Shown one piece after another: positions 1 to 8,113 of a stretch of DNA of 10,677 nt; positions within the stretch are counted from its first letter, which is position 1; each line of letters begins with the position of its first letter. The position numbers were made by a program, and so were the translations under genes. The notes beneath the pieces are model-generated. The model did not search any database. It had not been told where the DNA came from and was given only the letters and a program-made list of their open reading frames with translations. This DNA comes from Cephalothrix simula (taxonomy: Eukaryota > Nemertea > Palaeonemertea > Archinemertea > Cephalotrichidae): assembly GCA_035591015.1 (NCBI GenBank), contig JAXIUW010218952.1:1-10677 (forward strand), in the 5' to 3' direction.

Positions 1-4
1 TGAT

Positions 5-11
5 GTTAGCT
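5..11 (+). repeat. Probable target-site duplication, left copy (GTTAGCT)
   Basis: GTTAGCT at 5-11 is repeated exactly at 580-586, directly outside the two ends of the foldback element. The bases beyond differ. A 7-bp duplication is plausible for a DNA transposon, although the left end has a few extra bases (ACCCG) before the shared terminal sequence, so the element edge could be slightly off. Confidence 0.55.
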
Positions 12-579
12 ACCCGCCCCCGAAGGGTTTCTCATATTAGGGGTATAGGGACCCCCATTACCTATTTATCACTGGAATGGGCATGCGAAATGGAATTTCA
101 TGTCCCTACGCCACCTGGTGGAGGTTGGTGGTTAAAAATGTCCGAAAGAAATGGCCAAAAATCAGGAAATTATTGATTTTTTTAAATTTTTGACAAATAG
201 GAAAATAGGAACCCTACAAACTATATATCCATGGAAAGGGCATCTAAAATGCAGATAAATGGTGGTTTCATGTCCGTACCTCCACCCGGCGAAAAATGGC
301 GGCTAAAATGTTAAGATCGAAAAATTTGATTTTGAGCATTTTTGACCACCTTTCTCCACCAGGTGGCGGTAGGGACATTAAACCATTTTACTTCAATTTG
401 TATGTCCTTTTCAGGGATGTTTAGTTTATGGGGGTTCCAATTTTCATTTTTCCCACAAATCAAAAAAATCAATAATTTGCTGATTTTCGGACATTTTAAC
501 CAATACCTTCCACCATGTGGCGCTAGGGCCATGGACCATTTTGCATGCCCTTTCCAGTTATATAAAGAAACCCTTGGGG
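12..579. mobile_element. Foldback (MITE-like) element with two-unit arms
   Basis: The first half of this 568-bp stretch and the reverse complement of the second half can be aligned over most of their length. Examples are GGGCATGCRAAATGG, ATGTCC-TAC-GCCACCTGGTGG, TTAAAAATGTCCGAAA and AAATTATTGATTTTTTT, in the same order in both arms. Each arm itself contains two diverged copies of one unit (about 42-185 and 205-335; inverted about 336-470 and 471-575), giving the order > > < <. Outer ends share CCCCC-AAGGGTTTC. GTTAGCT at 5-11 and 580-586 is a probable target-site duplication. There is no transposase. Open frames at 311-584 on both strands are by-products of the repeat. The family is not identified. 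Confidence 0.8.
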
Positions 580-586
580 GTTAGCT
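580..586 (+). repeat. Probable target-site duplication, right copy (GTTAGCT)
   Basis: This is the exact match to 5-11 and flanks the right end of the foldback element. It sets the probable insertion boundary. Confidence 0.55.
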
Positions 587-1833
587 CACATTAGCCTATG
601 CCTCGGGCTATGCCATCACTTTGTGAATAATGTTTAAAACCTCTGTTTTTTTTAATGAAAAATTTTATCGATTTAAACGGCTTAACGATGTTGTTGACTG
701 TGAACATTCGAGCATGTGGTAAACCGACAGATGGACCCTTGGCCTTAATATTTTAAGGCCCCTTAAACTGAAAGGACAGCAAATTATTGGATAACTTTTC
801 GACAAAGTGTTTCGTAAATTTTCAGTTATAACATATGTATTTCTTTTTTTCCATATTAATATTTTGCTAACCATGATATGGCAAATTGTTTCAAACCCTA
901 GATCAAATATTAGTAAAATAACTAATAAGTAGGCGCTTGGTATTTCATAATTGGAAATAATTAACCAAATTGCTTTTGGATGTTTAAAAATGTACAGATA
1001 GATAGATTGATTCGATATTGACATGAAATTATCTAGATGACTTTGTTTGCATTATCACATCATGGAATATGTGGAAGAATCAGGTATTATTTTGTATCTA
1101 GGTTAAGCTTCAATTCACCCATAACAATTATCGTACCATCATGTTTGCCTTGTTATCAAATTTTTATGATTTTTTCCTCAATACTACATGAGTGACTATA
1201 TCAATCAGATTATTTTTTTACCATTTTTTCATTGTATAGTCAAATACTTGTTCATTCGAGAATGGGCCTTGTTCTCTTCTTATATTGATACAAAGTCTTG
1301 GAAGATAATATCGCCTCTTAGTCTTAAGATTTTAAGAACCGCTTTACCAATTTCGGCGTTTTTAGAATACATTGTATTTAAGTTACCACTTTCAGATATC
1401 CGGCTCTGTGTTCACTTCCGGTTTTGCAAAGAAACTCAGTTGGGATTTCGGGGGACTTCATCGGAAGATCTTAACTTTCAAACTCCTCAGTACAGCTCTC
1501 AGGATCTTTATCCACTATTTAGTCTTATTTTCCTTGGTATTTAGTATCCTCTTCGTCATATGGCTTTTTCGTCGGACACTGGCGACCGGCTTTTATTGTT
1601 GTATCTTTCCTTATTTAAATGTGCATGCCAGACACTGAGAGCCGAGGGACACTGCCGACCGTTACCTGGCATTGCTGCTTAAAACAAAAATATATTAGTA
1701 TGATCAGCTTTATAACTGACTGAAGCGTGTTAAAATTAAAATTGTCTTTTGTTACCCAAGTTTTATCGTAAAGCTGAAATCGTACTATTGACTTCAGTGG
1801 TAAATGACAACATGGTGGCAATATGGGTAGTAT
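587..1833. other. AT-rich sequence between two elements, no gene recognised
   Basis: There are no recognisable exons, RNA genes or clear repeats here. Open frames on the minus strand at 665-1024 and on the plus strand at 1188-1638 exist, but neither gives a protein I recognise. The stretch about 1250-1680 is less AT-rich than its surroundings. Read on the minus strand it gives a hydrophilic, Lys/Glu/Ser-rich peptide interrupted by several stops, so it could be a long-dead coding fragment of a transposon; this is conjecture. Two near copies of ACACTG-CGACCG occur at about 1577-1590 and 1650-1661. Confidence 0.5.
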
Positions 1834-2189
1834 CAGAGCCCCATAACTGTATGAGGCCTTAAACAAGGCCTATGTGAATGAAACCACTCTCTGTAAATCT
1901 ATTTTAAGAGCAGAAATTCTTAAACTGATAAACGCCTTCAATATTTAAACGATCTCTGATGCAGTTCCTTGAAATTTCGGTGTACTTCAAAGCCATAGAC
2001 TCTCGTGTTTATCTCAATCACTGTGCAATTTAAAATAGACAAGGCAGGATATGCTTAAGGGGTGAATTTTAATGTACCTGTAAGGTAAAGTTGAAAGAGA
2101 GATAGCGAGCTAACTTTAGATTTTATAACATAGAGTGGTTGCATCTATTATAGTACACAATTGAAAACTCATACAGTTATGGGGCTCTG
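1834..2189. mobile_element. Non-autonomous TIR transposon (hAT-like ends)
   Basis: A 21-bp perfect inverted repeat (1835-1855 and 2168-2188) starts AGAGCCCCATAACTGTATGA. With the outer C/G the ends read CAGAGCCCC...GGGGCTCTG. Similarity between the arms resumes inside after gaps (AACCACTCT-TGT on both sides). Direct repeats of GTAGTAT flank the element at 1827-1833 and 2190-2196; if the last G is excluded from the element, GGTAGTAT makes an 8-bp duplication. CAG-type termini and a 7-8-bp duplication suggest the hAT superfamily, by inference. The 356-bp interior holds no transposase. A small GGCCTTAAACAAGGCC palindrome sits just inside the left repeat. The insertion is upstream of the first recognised ssh exon. 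Confidence 0.85.
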
Positions 2190-3820
2190 GTAGTATTCAT
2201 TCACTTATCTTTAGTATCCTCAATTTTTTTCTTCCTAGTTCTTTCGATAGCAATTCGTTTGTAGGACCATTTTTATGGTAGGAAGTCATATCCCTCGTGA
2301 ATTAACGCTGATACAAATCATGAGTTACCGGAGAAACAAATCTCCATATTTTGCTAAGTGAATACAAAATTACTTTCGGATATCTTGATTGCACCCAGGG
2401 TATCCATATTTCTTTTCCCTGTGCCCTGTGTGGCAAAATCCTTGATCTTTGCTACCGATATTTCCTTGGTGTTTATCTTGATTTATTACGAAGGTCGATT
2501 CTCTTCGATCACTTTTATGTTCCTGTATAAGTCTCAGCTGGAATCGGTCCACACTTTCTTCAAGAATTCTTGAATAATGTCCATTATAGCACCAACAGCA
2601 ATTCATGAGCTTGCGTTAATTATTAATGCATACAAGGAGAAGAGCTGCCGAAGGATTGAGTTACACTCATGTCCAATTAACGGCAAATTTCTTATTCTTA
2701 TTTGACTGGTATGACTTAGTGTAAGTGTTATATACTAGTATACTGAGTAATCTAAGTCACCAAATCTGACAGTAATGCCGAAATTTTGGTTTAAAGCATT
2801 AGGTCAGTCGACAAAAATTATAGTAAACGCTAACGGAATAGAATACAGTAACCGTCGGCAATTTTTGAAAATATATCGGCACGCTATGGCTATTTTTTGA
2901 GATCTTGTTCTCTTTTGTACTTCGTGGTCTAATTTTTCGACTGCCTTTTTAAAAGAATAACAATATTTTTCAGTATGGCTTTTAACAGCTTTACATAATA
3001 ATACTTGACAGAAGCATCATTCATTATAAATGCAGTTCTATAGCTTTTTTTTACTTACAAATAGTAAAAAAAAATCCTTAAAATAGATTTTTTTGGGATT
3101 GCCACTCGAACACAAATTCCAATGTTATATTTGACAAATTTCCCCAATTTTGCAGCTAGCTTTCCCAAAATTAGTAAACAATTTTGTTAGCTGTGTCAAC
3201 ATTATTATGCAGACTAAGATAGGTACCCCCCTGATTACCTATTCTTATCAAGTGAATCTTATGAGCCCATTACTAATTACCTGATTGCCTATTGTAATGT
3301 TATGTTCCTTAACCCTTTCTAGTTTCGTAATTCCATCAGTGGAACGTGGTCCTTAGTTTCGTAGAACATCATAATTACTTCTATCGATTTTTCCTTCAAA
3401 TTTGATGCCATAGACCTTGTCATATAACATTATCGCTGACTCTTGAAAGAAAATTAGAACTTGGGGCTGTTGGGGGTAATTATGCGAGATCCTTCCTCTC
3501 TTCCTTCCTCAGGAAAGTGACAAATTAATTGCTTCATGTTCTGTATACCATATGAAAAATGCAGCAATTTTCGAATTTATAAATATACATAACCATTACC
3601 TGTAAAAGTGCCATTGAGAAACGGACCTTCACGAGTCACAGAGACGAGTGAAATATCAACACCCGTTTTGTAAAGTCTGCCATTAATATGAGTAATTTTG
3701 ATAAATAAGTATCTATAAGGAAAATATCATTAAAATAATACTTGTAATTTTCAACTTTTTCAGTAATAATATTTCTTAAATTTCTGGTTGTCTATTGTTT
3801 ATCAAACTTCTTTTTTCCAG
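2190..3820. other. Presumed ssh upstream intron or upstream flank
   Basis: This sequence precedes the first recognised ssh exon, and the frame of that exon demands a further exon upstream, so most of this stretch is probably intron. It ends in the acceptor tract CTTCTTTTTTCCAG. Apart from the weak exon candidate at 2626-2720 I see no coding exon. Open frames around 2358-2606 on both strands are unrecognised. A weak inverted match (CAGTCGA-AAAAATTA) at about 2805-2820 and 2930-2945 has no matching flanks. Homopolymer T and A runs at 3046-3100 form a low-complexity hairpin. Confidence 0.5.
2626..2720 (+). CDS. Possible upstream or alternative first exon of ssh (weak)
   Basis: An ATG at 2626 opens 31 full codons (beginning MHTRRRAAEGLSYTHVQ) that run into a good splice donor, GTAAGT at 2721. 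The exon would end in phase 2 with GT, exactly what exon 3821-3912 needs; the join would give Val before ISESYF. The intronic frame stops immediately after the donor (GTG TAA). The peptide does not resemble the N-terminus of any Slingshot I know (usually Ser-rich, MALVT-type), and the context around the ATG is poor. A donor at 2080 (GTAAGG) after ATG-Tyr at 2072 also has the right phase, so phase agreement alone is weak evidence. It is recorded as a candidate only. Confidence 0.17.
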
Positions 3821-3912
3821 TATTAGCGAAAGTTATTTTGCTGTTAAAGGTGCTGCTTTGATACTACCACAATCAGAATGCCGTCGCCGAATCACGAAAG
3901 GATCCCATGGAG
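3821..3912 (+). CDS. ssh: Slingshot phosphatase homolog, internal exon 1 of 4 seen (start of SSH N-terminal region)
   Basis: This exon encodes the first conserved block of a Slingshot protein phosphatase. Slingshots dephosphorylate and so reactivate the actin-severing protein cofilin in the cytoplasm, on F-actin. After one leading base that completes a split codon, 3822-3911 reads ISESYFAVKGAALILPQ and then a basic Cys-Arg-Arg-Arg stretch ending in KGSHG. The ISES-F-x-VKGAAL-L core is the motif I know from vertebrate SSH1/SSH2. The acceptor is a pyrimidine tract ending in CAG at 3818-3820; the donor is GTAACA at 3913. The exon ends in phase 1, and its last G joins GG of the next exon into a Gly codon. 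The reading frame requires an upstream exon ending with two codon bases, so this is not the first coding exon. Family assignment is strong; the exon edges are inferred from splice consensus and family alignment. Confidence 0.92.
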
Positions 3913-4528
3913 GTAACAAGTTCTAAAATAAAAATTTAAAAAATCACACCCCTTTCAAACATACATTTAAACTTGTTTGTATAAAATTGAAATAACACTC
4001 GTAATTTCACTGACGTTGTAGTAATCTCTGACGTCATACAATTACAATTTTTGCCGGTAGGGGACAACGAAAACTTAATAAAATTTTTGATTCTGTTTTT
4101 GACGGCAGTTTTTTTGGTTTATGATTTTTAAACATACCAATATGCCAAATTATATAAATATCAATTTTTTATCGCGGCTTATTTTTTGGCTCGAGGGATT
4201 ATGGTTTCATATTCGGTATCAAGGGTTATATATTTTGATGGTCGTTAATCGTGCTGTGAAATACCTAGGGGGAAATCATATTTTACAGCTCATATAAAAA
4301 ATACTGCGTACTTACATGGCAAGGAAATAGTGTATTTTTTGCTTTGTTTGTATTTTTAAAAAAATTCAATCAATACATGTGCTTATTTACCTTATATAAC
4401 TTTCTAGTAGACAATGTTATAGTAACTACAGTAATTGATGTTTGTATTGTTTTCTACAGTTCAATCTTTTATCAAAATAATTAGTAAATAGAGCTGTACT
4501 ATTACCATTTAAAAGTATTGAATAACGC

Positions 4529-4605
4529 TCCATTTTTGGCCTAAACTACTACTTGAAATATGATATTTCAAGTAGTAGTTTATTCTACTTTAGGCCAAAA
4601 ATGGA
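4529..4605. repeat. Near-perfect hairpin, 32-bp arms, in ssh intron
   Basis: The left arm 4529-4560 starts TCCATTTTTGGCCTAAACTA and is fully complementary to 4564-4581 plus 4592-4605. The loop is only 3 nt (TGA), and the right arm carries a single 10-bp insertion (ATTCTACTTT, 4582-4591). Without the insertion the palindrome would be perfect over 32 pairs. No clear target duplication flanks it; weak similarity of the flanks continues a few bases outward. It could be a small palindromic MITE, a recent template-switch product, or a transcribed hairpin within the ssh pre-mRNA. The very small loop and symmetrical stem make a canonical microRNA precursor less likely. Confidence 0.85.
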
Positions 4606-4767
4606 TCTATTGTTTAGAAATTAGTGATGAGCACTGATTGCCTTCACACAATTCTATTGTACTTGTATTATTATGTTATTTTATTACCATATACTTTTAT
4701 TAGTTTTTCATTTCACTCGTGTGATTGTCAAATACATAATCTAATGTACTCTTTTGCCAAAAACTAT

Positions 4768-4893
4768 TGTGGAGTATCGTGATCGAGGCCCTAGCCTTGA
4801 GCATGACTCATTTTAGGATATACATTGTGTGGGGATAAAGTTATCTCCCCATGCTCAAAACTAGTAGGGCCTACCTCGATCATGGTGTTCCCC
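4768..4893. mobile_element. 126-bp MITE with 8-bp target duplication in ssh intron
   Basis: Inverted ends share TGATCGAGG and, further in, CCCTA and TTGAGCATG: left arm at about 4769-4805, right arm about 4850-4893, with small indels between arms. The outermost 20 bases match at about 14 positions. AAAACTAT occurs at 4760-4767 and 4894-4901 directly outside the ends, an 8-bp direct repeat as expected for hAT or P-type insertions. The centre has its own hairpin (GGGGATAAAG-TTATCTCCCC, about 4831-4850). It has no coding capacity. The divergence between arms indicates an old copy. Confidence 0.75.
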
Positions 4894-4963
4894 AAAACTA
4901 TAATCCTCCTCGCGAATAGGTCTCACGATTAATATGTAACTTGATTATTCTATTCCATTTCAG

Positions 4964-5028
4964 GGGATATTCAATATCATCTTCAATCAATGATACATTT
5001 ATTACGACCCCAGGACACTATCAAATTA
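4964..5028 (+). CDS. ssh: Slingshot phosphatase homolog, internal exon 2 of 4 seen
   Basis: This 65-bp exon continues the SSH N-terminal region. With the G carried from 3912 it reads GGDIQYHLQSMIHLLRPQDT and then IKL. The GD-(I/L)-x-x-HLQ-M-x-LLRP-x-D core is the segment preceding the AV(R/K)LES block in known Slingshots. The acceptor is TTCCATTTCAG ending at 4963; the donor is a perfect GTAAGT at 5029. The exon ends in phase 0 (TTA), so the next exon starts on a full codon, and the join restores the family sequence IKL-AVKLES. The preceding intron is 1051 bp and carries a hairpin and a MITE. The N-terminal region is reported to help F-actin-dependent activation of the phosphatase (family knowledge, not visible here). 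Confidence 0.92.
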
Positions 5029-7222
5029 GTAAGTGTTATTTTATTGTGACCACATTCTACCACATATCTAACAACAATGTCAATATTGATTAAATTCTGA
5101 TCGATAATGATTTGTCTGTATAAGATCTATGTTAATCCTGAAATAATCGCTTAGAATAATATTAGCTCAAAATTATGGGATATTTTCTCATATCGTCGAC
5201 TGAGTTAATGACGTACATCACTTATTTTTGACATAAGCCTAATTAGAAATCACTTTAGCGATCAGAAAAGCTATACATAAGCAAATTTGTGATTTTTGAG
5301 TGATGACGTCAACGAGTATTATGGAAAATGTGCTGGTAATGAGCTGGACTGTTTTTTGGAAATTGGGGGATATGAAAAGGTTTTTAAAATGATCGCTTAG
5401 AATAAAATGTGGGAAACATAAAAAATAAAAACATGGAAATTAAAAGTGGAAAATGGAATGGTATGAGTAGGCCTAACAGTAACAAGTAAATTGATGGAAT
5501 ACAACATATTCCATCTATGACCAAATGTAATGTCGTTACTTAAAAACCATCTATATTTTGCCATAAATACACGTACGGGGGGGAAGCCAACACCTGCTCC
5601 TAATCTAAGTCAGATGTTCGTTCCGGTCGTCAAAGTAAAGAATGTAAATAATGTGAAATAGGTTCTAAAATGTAGAGAGACATGGTGAGGAGATCTTCAG
5701 CAGGAACCATTAGAGTTTCCACTTCAGGTGGAAGAGTTTCGGTGTCTTTCCCTCGACTCATACTCTAATAGCGGCGCCCCAGCAAGGCAGCTGATACAAA
5801 TTTTCAGAAGAAGCTGAAATGTTATTTTGCTCTGGTTCTGATTTTAAGGAATCAAGGAGGCAAATTACGTTGCTATTCATTCATTTGCCATTAACTTGAT
5901 TTTTCTCTTGACACAAGCCATTTATATATATTGGTATGGGATTTAAGGAGGATTCTTAACTGAGCTAGAGATTTTATCGAACGTGTCCAATTTGTTCCTT
6001 TCATAGATAAGAAAATATCTTACTCTTAAAAATCAGTAAAACTACCTTTTACGCAAAATGAAGGATGCCATAGATGACCCAATAGTTATGAAAAGTCCAC
6101 CCCTCCGTTGTTGTCAGATTGGCGAATTTTCTGGAGCGGCCATGTTTCGTGTGAGCTGCATTATTTGCCGTCTGAACCAGGGGGGCAATCTCAGATGTCA
6201 AATGACCAAAAATTAAATGGTGTGTGAGATAAATTGGTGGTGTCCAACAAATTTTGCCCAAAATTTGATCTGACATCAGATAAATTGGGTGGTGTTCTGA
6301 CGTCAGATAAATTGGGAAAATTTGCCGTAAATTTGTCTGAGGTCAGATAAATTAGGTGGTATCAACAAAAAATTGTCGAAAATTTGTCTGACGTCAGGTA
6401 ATTTGGGTGGCGTCCGGGTGGCGTCAAGAAATTTCTGTGAAATAAATTTGTCTGACGTCAGATAAATTGGGTAGTATCAAGAAAATTTTGTTGCGTAAAA
6501 TAAATTTTGGAAAAAGATGTCGCGAAAGCAAAAAATTTAGGGTGGATGTTCTTGGTCGGTGTCATTTTATTTTATCTTACGTGAGGTAAATTGGGTGGTG
6601 TCCTGGGCCGAGTGTCAGATAACTTTACCAAATGTCAGATAATTTGGGTGGCGGATGTCGAAACACAATTTTCAACAAAATTGCGCTAGGTGTTTGAAAT
6701 TGCAAAACGCTGCGTTTCGACTTTGTAAAGCACTAGACGTGTGTAACTTAAAGAGTGCCAAACATTTGAAATCCAAACTTGTTTCCCAATTTCAGTGACG
6801 TGTCTGTGTCTAAGGAACGCGCGAGAAGCGAGTCATTTACTAATTGCAACCCGAGCCAAGTGTGTATGAGCTTTATCCTATTTTGAAATATTTGAACATT
6901 TGAGATCAGTTGCTTTGGAGAACAGCGGTGTTCGTGAAGCTTACATGCCTTTAAGTACATAAAAATATGATTAAAGGTTATAAACAAGAATTTAAGATCA
7001 GTCGGTGAATTCCCATAACATTCTATTTCACACCATACCAAGAAAAATCATCAGGGAAAATTAATGTATAAAAAATTATTTAAAAATTTGATTTAGAATT
7101 CGGGCTATTCTATACGTCTAATTCTTCCAATTTAAGACTATATCCTTATTTACAGTCTATTTCCTTATCATAGAATCTTCCTTTTTCAATTTTTTAAGAA
7201 AATAATTCTTGTTTTTTTTCAG
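5029..7222 (+). other. ssh: ssh intron (2194 bp, phase 0)
   Basis: This intron lies between the LLRPQD exon and the AVKLES exon: donor GTAAGT, acceptor T-rich tract plus CAG. It is AT-rich up to about 5570. Two copies of ATCGCTTAGAATAA occur at about 5147 and 5392. Around 5700-5830 there are nested short hairpins (ATTAGAGT/ACTCTAAT enclosing TCCACTTCAGGTGGA, then TTTCAG/CTGAAA) in a less AT-rich patch of unknown origin. The repeat field at 6170-6660 is listed separately. Open frames at 6049-6276 and 6748-7041 (minus) show no recognisable protein. Confidence 0.85.
6170..6660. repeat. Diverged repeat field with TCTGACGTCAGATAAATTGG units
   Basis: A motif close to GATAAATTGGGTGGTGTC occurs about eight times, near 6228, 6280, 6307, 6347, 6396, 6460, 6584 and 6638. 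It is often preceded by a TCTGACGTCAGA palindrome and by AAATTTG. Exact TGACGTCA lies at 6298, 6389 and 6453; one-base variants lie at 6271 (TGACATCA) and 6338 (TGAGGTCA). Spacing is irregular (27 to 125 bp), so this is an eroded minisatellite or the interior of a repeat-built transposon rather than a clean tandem array. GTCGAAAC/GTTTCGAC at about 6658 and 6714 form a small inverted pair at its right edge. No coding potential is apparent. Confidence 0.7.
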
Positions 7223-7404
7223 GCCGTCAAATTAGAAAGCCAATACAAGGAAAACCATACTCGGTATTTAGTCGTTGTGTCTTGTATGGGTCGACAAGAT
7301 ACCGAAGAAAGTATAGTTGTTGGTATAGATATTCATGAAGAAACGACTTTGGGATTAGTCTTCCCTGTATGGGCTGAAACCAGTATTGTTCTTGATGGAG
7401 ATGG
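7223..7404 (+). CDS. ssh: Slingshot phosphatase homolog, internal exon 3 of 4 seen (core of SSH-N region)
   Basis: This is the most diagnostic exon. It has 60 full codons plus two bases, reading AVKLESQYKENHTRYLVVVS, then GRQDTEESIVVGID, then a short spacer, GLVFPVWAET and LDGDG. AV(K/R)LES, TRY-x-VVVS, GRQDTEES and LDGDGG are hallmark strings of Slingshot N-terminal regions. The spacer between GID and GLV is short (HEETTL); vertebrate SSH proteins, as I remember them, have a longer Ser-rich one, so this copy looks more insect- or arthropod-like. The acceptor is a long T tract ending in CAG at 7222. The donor GTAGGG at 7405 is a weaker match than the other three but is the one that keeps the frame. 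The exon ends in phase 2 (GG), completed by G at 9524. An antisense open frame over the same bases is a shadow. Confidence 0.95.
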
Positions 7405-8018
7405 GTAGGGAACCAGTTAGGGGTTTTTTCGATATGCGAACTTTGAACCTCCAACTCCAGAGTTGAAACCCCAAACCGAATGATATTCGTGTTAACAAAT
7501 ATACAAATGTAGCTATCTAGCGAATCATGGAAAATTAAATGCTCCATGTTTCCTTTTCCTGGTAGCTCATGTATTATTGATCATTATCAAGCTATTTGTT
7601 CAGTTAACTACAAATGAACTACACATTCGGTTTAAGTCAGCTATCGAGTGGGGGTTTGGATTTGGCAGATTAATGAAACCCTTATATTATTTCCCGAATA
7701 AATACAAAAAATCATACGATTACAGCATTGCGCAGTAAAATCGCGCGAAGTGTTTTTACCAGTTTCTTTGACATGACAATTCCGATGAAATTATTTTCAG
7801 TCATTTAGAAAATGGATTTCTACAGAAACTTTCTAAGCGCTTTTTTTGATAGGAAAATAGATAAATATTAACTCTTCAAAAATAGGAAATGGGTCGAAAT
7901 CAATTACCCTTTTGTGGTAATTTTTGGTTTAACAAATAAATGGCGGGCCAAAATATAATATTACGTTGACTTCCTATTTACATATTGTCGAGTCTAGTAT
8001 GAAAAGCTTCTCAGTTAA

Positions 8019-8113
8019 GCTATTTGGAAAATATTTGATTTTAGTCCTTTGATATTTGGAAAATATTTGATTTTAGTCCTTTGATATTTAGAAAATATTT
8101 GATTTTACTCCTT
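8019..8113 (+). repeat. Tandem repeat, 32-bp unit x 3
   Basis: There are three head-to-tail copies of a 32-bp unit beginning GATATTTGGAAAATATTTGA and ending TTAGTCCTTT, at 8019-8050, 8051-8082 and 8083-8113. Copies 1 and 2 differ at one base. Copy 3 has two substitutions and a shortened end. Low divergence points to a recent local duplication. It is intronic. Confidence 0.93.

Larger units (their letters stand above)
3913..4963 (+). other. ssh: ssh intron (1051 bp, phase 1)
   Basis: This GT..AG intron lies between the KGSHG exon and the GDIQ exon: donor GTAACA, acceptor TTCCATTTCAG. It is AT-rich with no open frame of note. It contains a TGACGTCA palindrome at about 4029, the perfect hairpin at 4529-4605 and the MITE at 4768-4893, so at least 200 bp of it are repeat-derived. 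Confidence 0.85.

Noticed and set aside
311-584. Overlapping open frames of 73 and 80 codons on both strands
   Set aside because: Both lie wholly inside the foldback element and arise from its inverted units. Neither peptide resembles a transposase or any known protein.
2577-2705. Short open frame beginning MSIIAPTAIHELALIINAYK
   Set aside because: It has only 42 codons, has no similarity I recognise, and overlaps the exon candidate at 2626-2720 in another frame. One open frame of this size is expected by chance.
2805-2945. Inverted pair CAGTCGA-AAAAATTA as transposon ends
   Set aside because: The arms match over about 13 bases with a gap and the flanks show no duplication.
6270-6461. CRISPR-like reading of the repeated TCTGACGTCAGA motif
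   Set aside because: Spacing is irregular, the repeats are diverged, the spacers are themselves similar and the host is an animal genome.
6796-6872. Possible cassette exon after CAG at 6793-6795 reading VSVSKERARSESF
   Set aside because: The flanking intron is phase 0, and in that phase the segment starts with TGA. The donor-like GTGTGT is also poor.
6748-7041. 97-codon open frame on the minus strand in an ssh intron
   Set aside because: No recognisable motif, AT-rich codons, and no splice or promoter context. Chance length for this composition.
7227-7547. 106-codon open frame on the minus strand
   Set aside because: It is antisense to the Slingshot exon 7223-7404 and then runs into the intron; the plus-strand frame matches a known family and this one does not.
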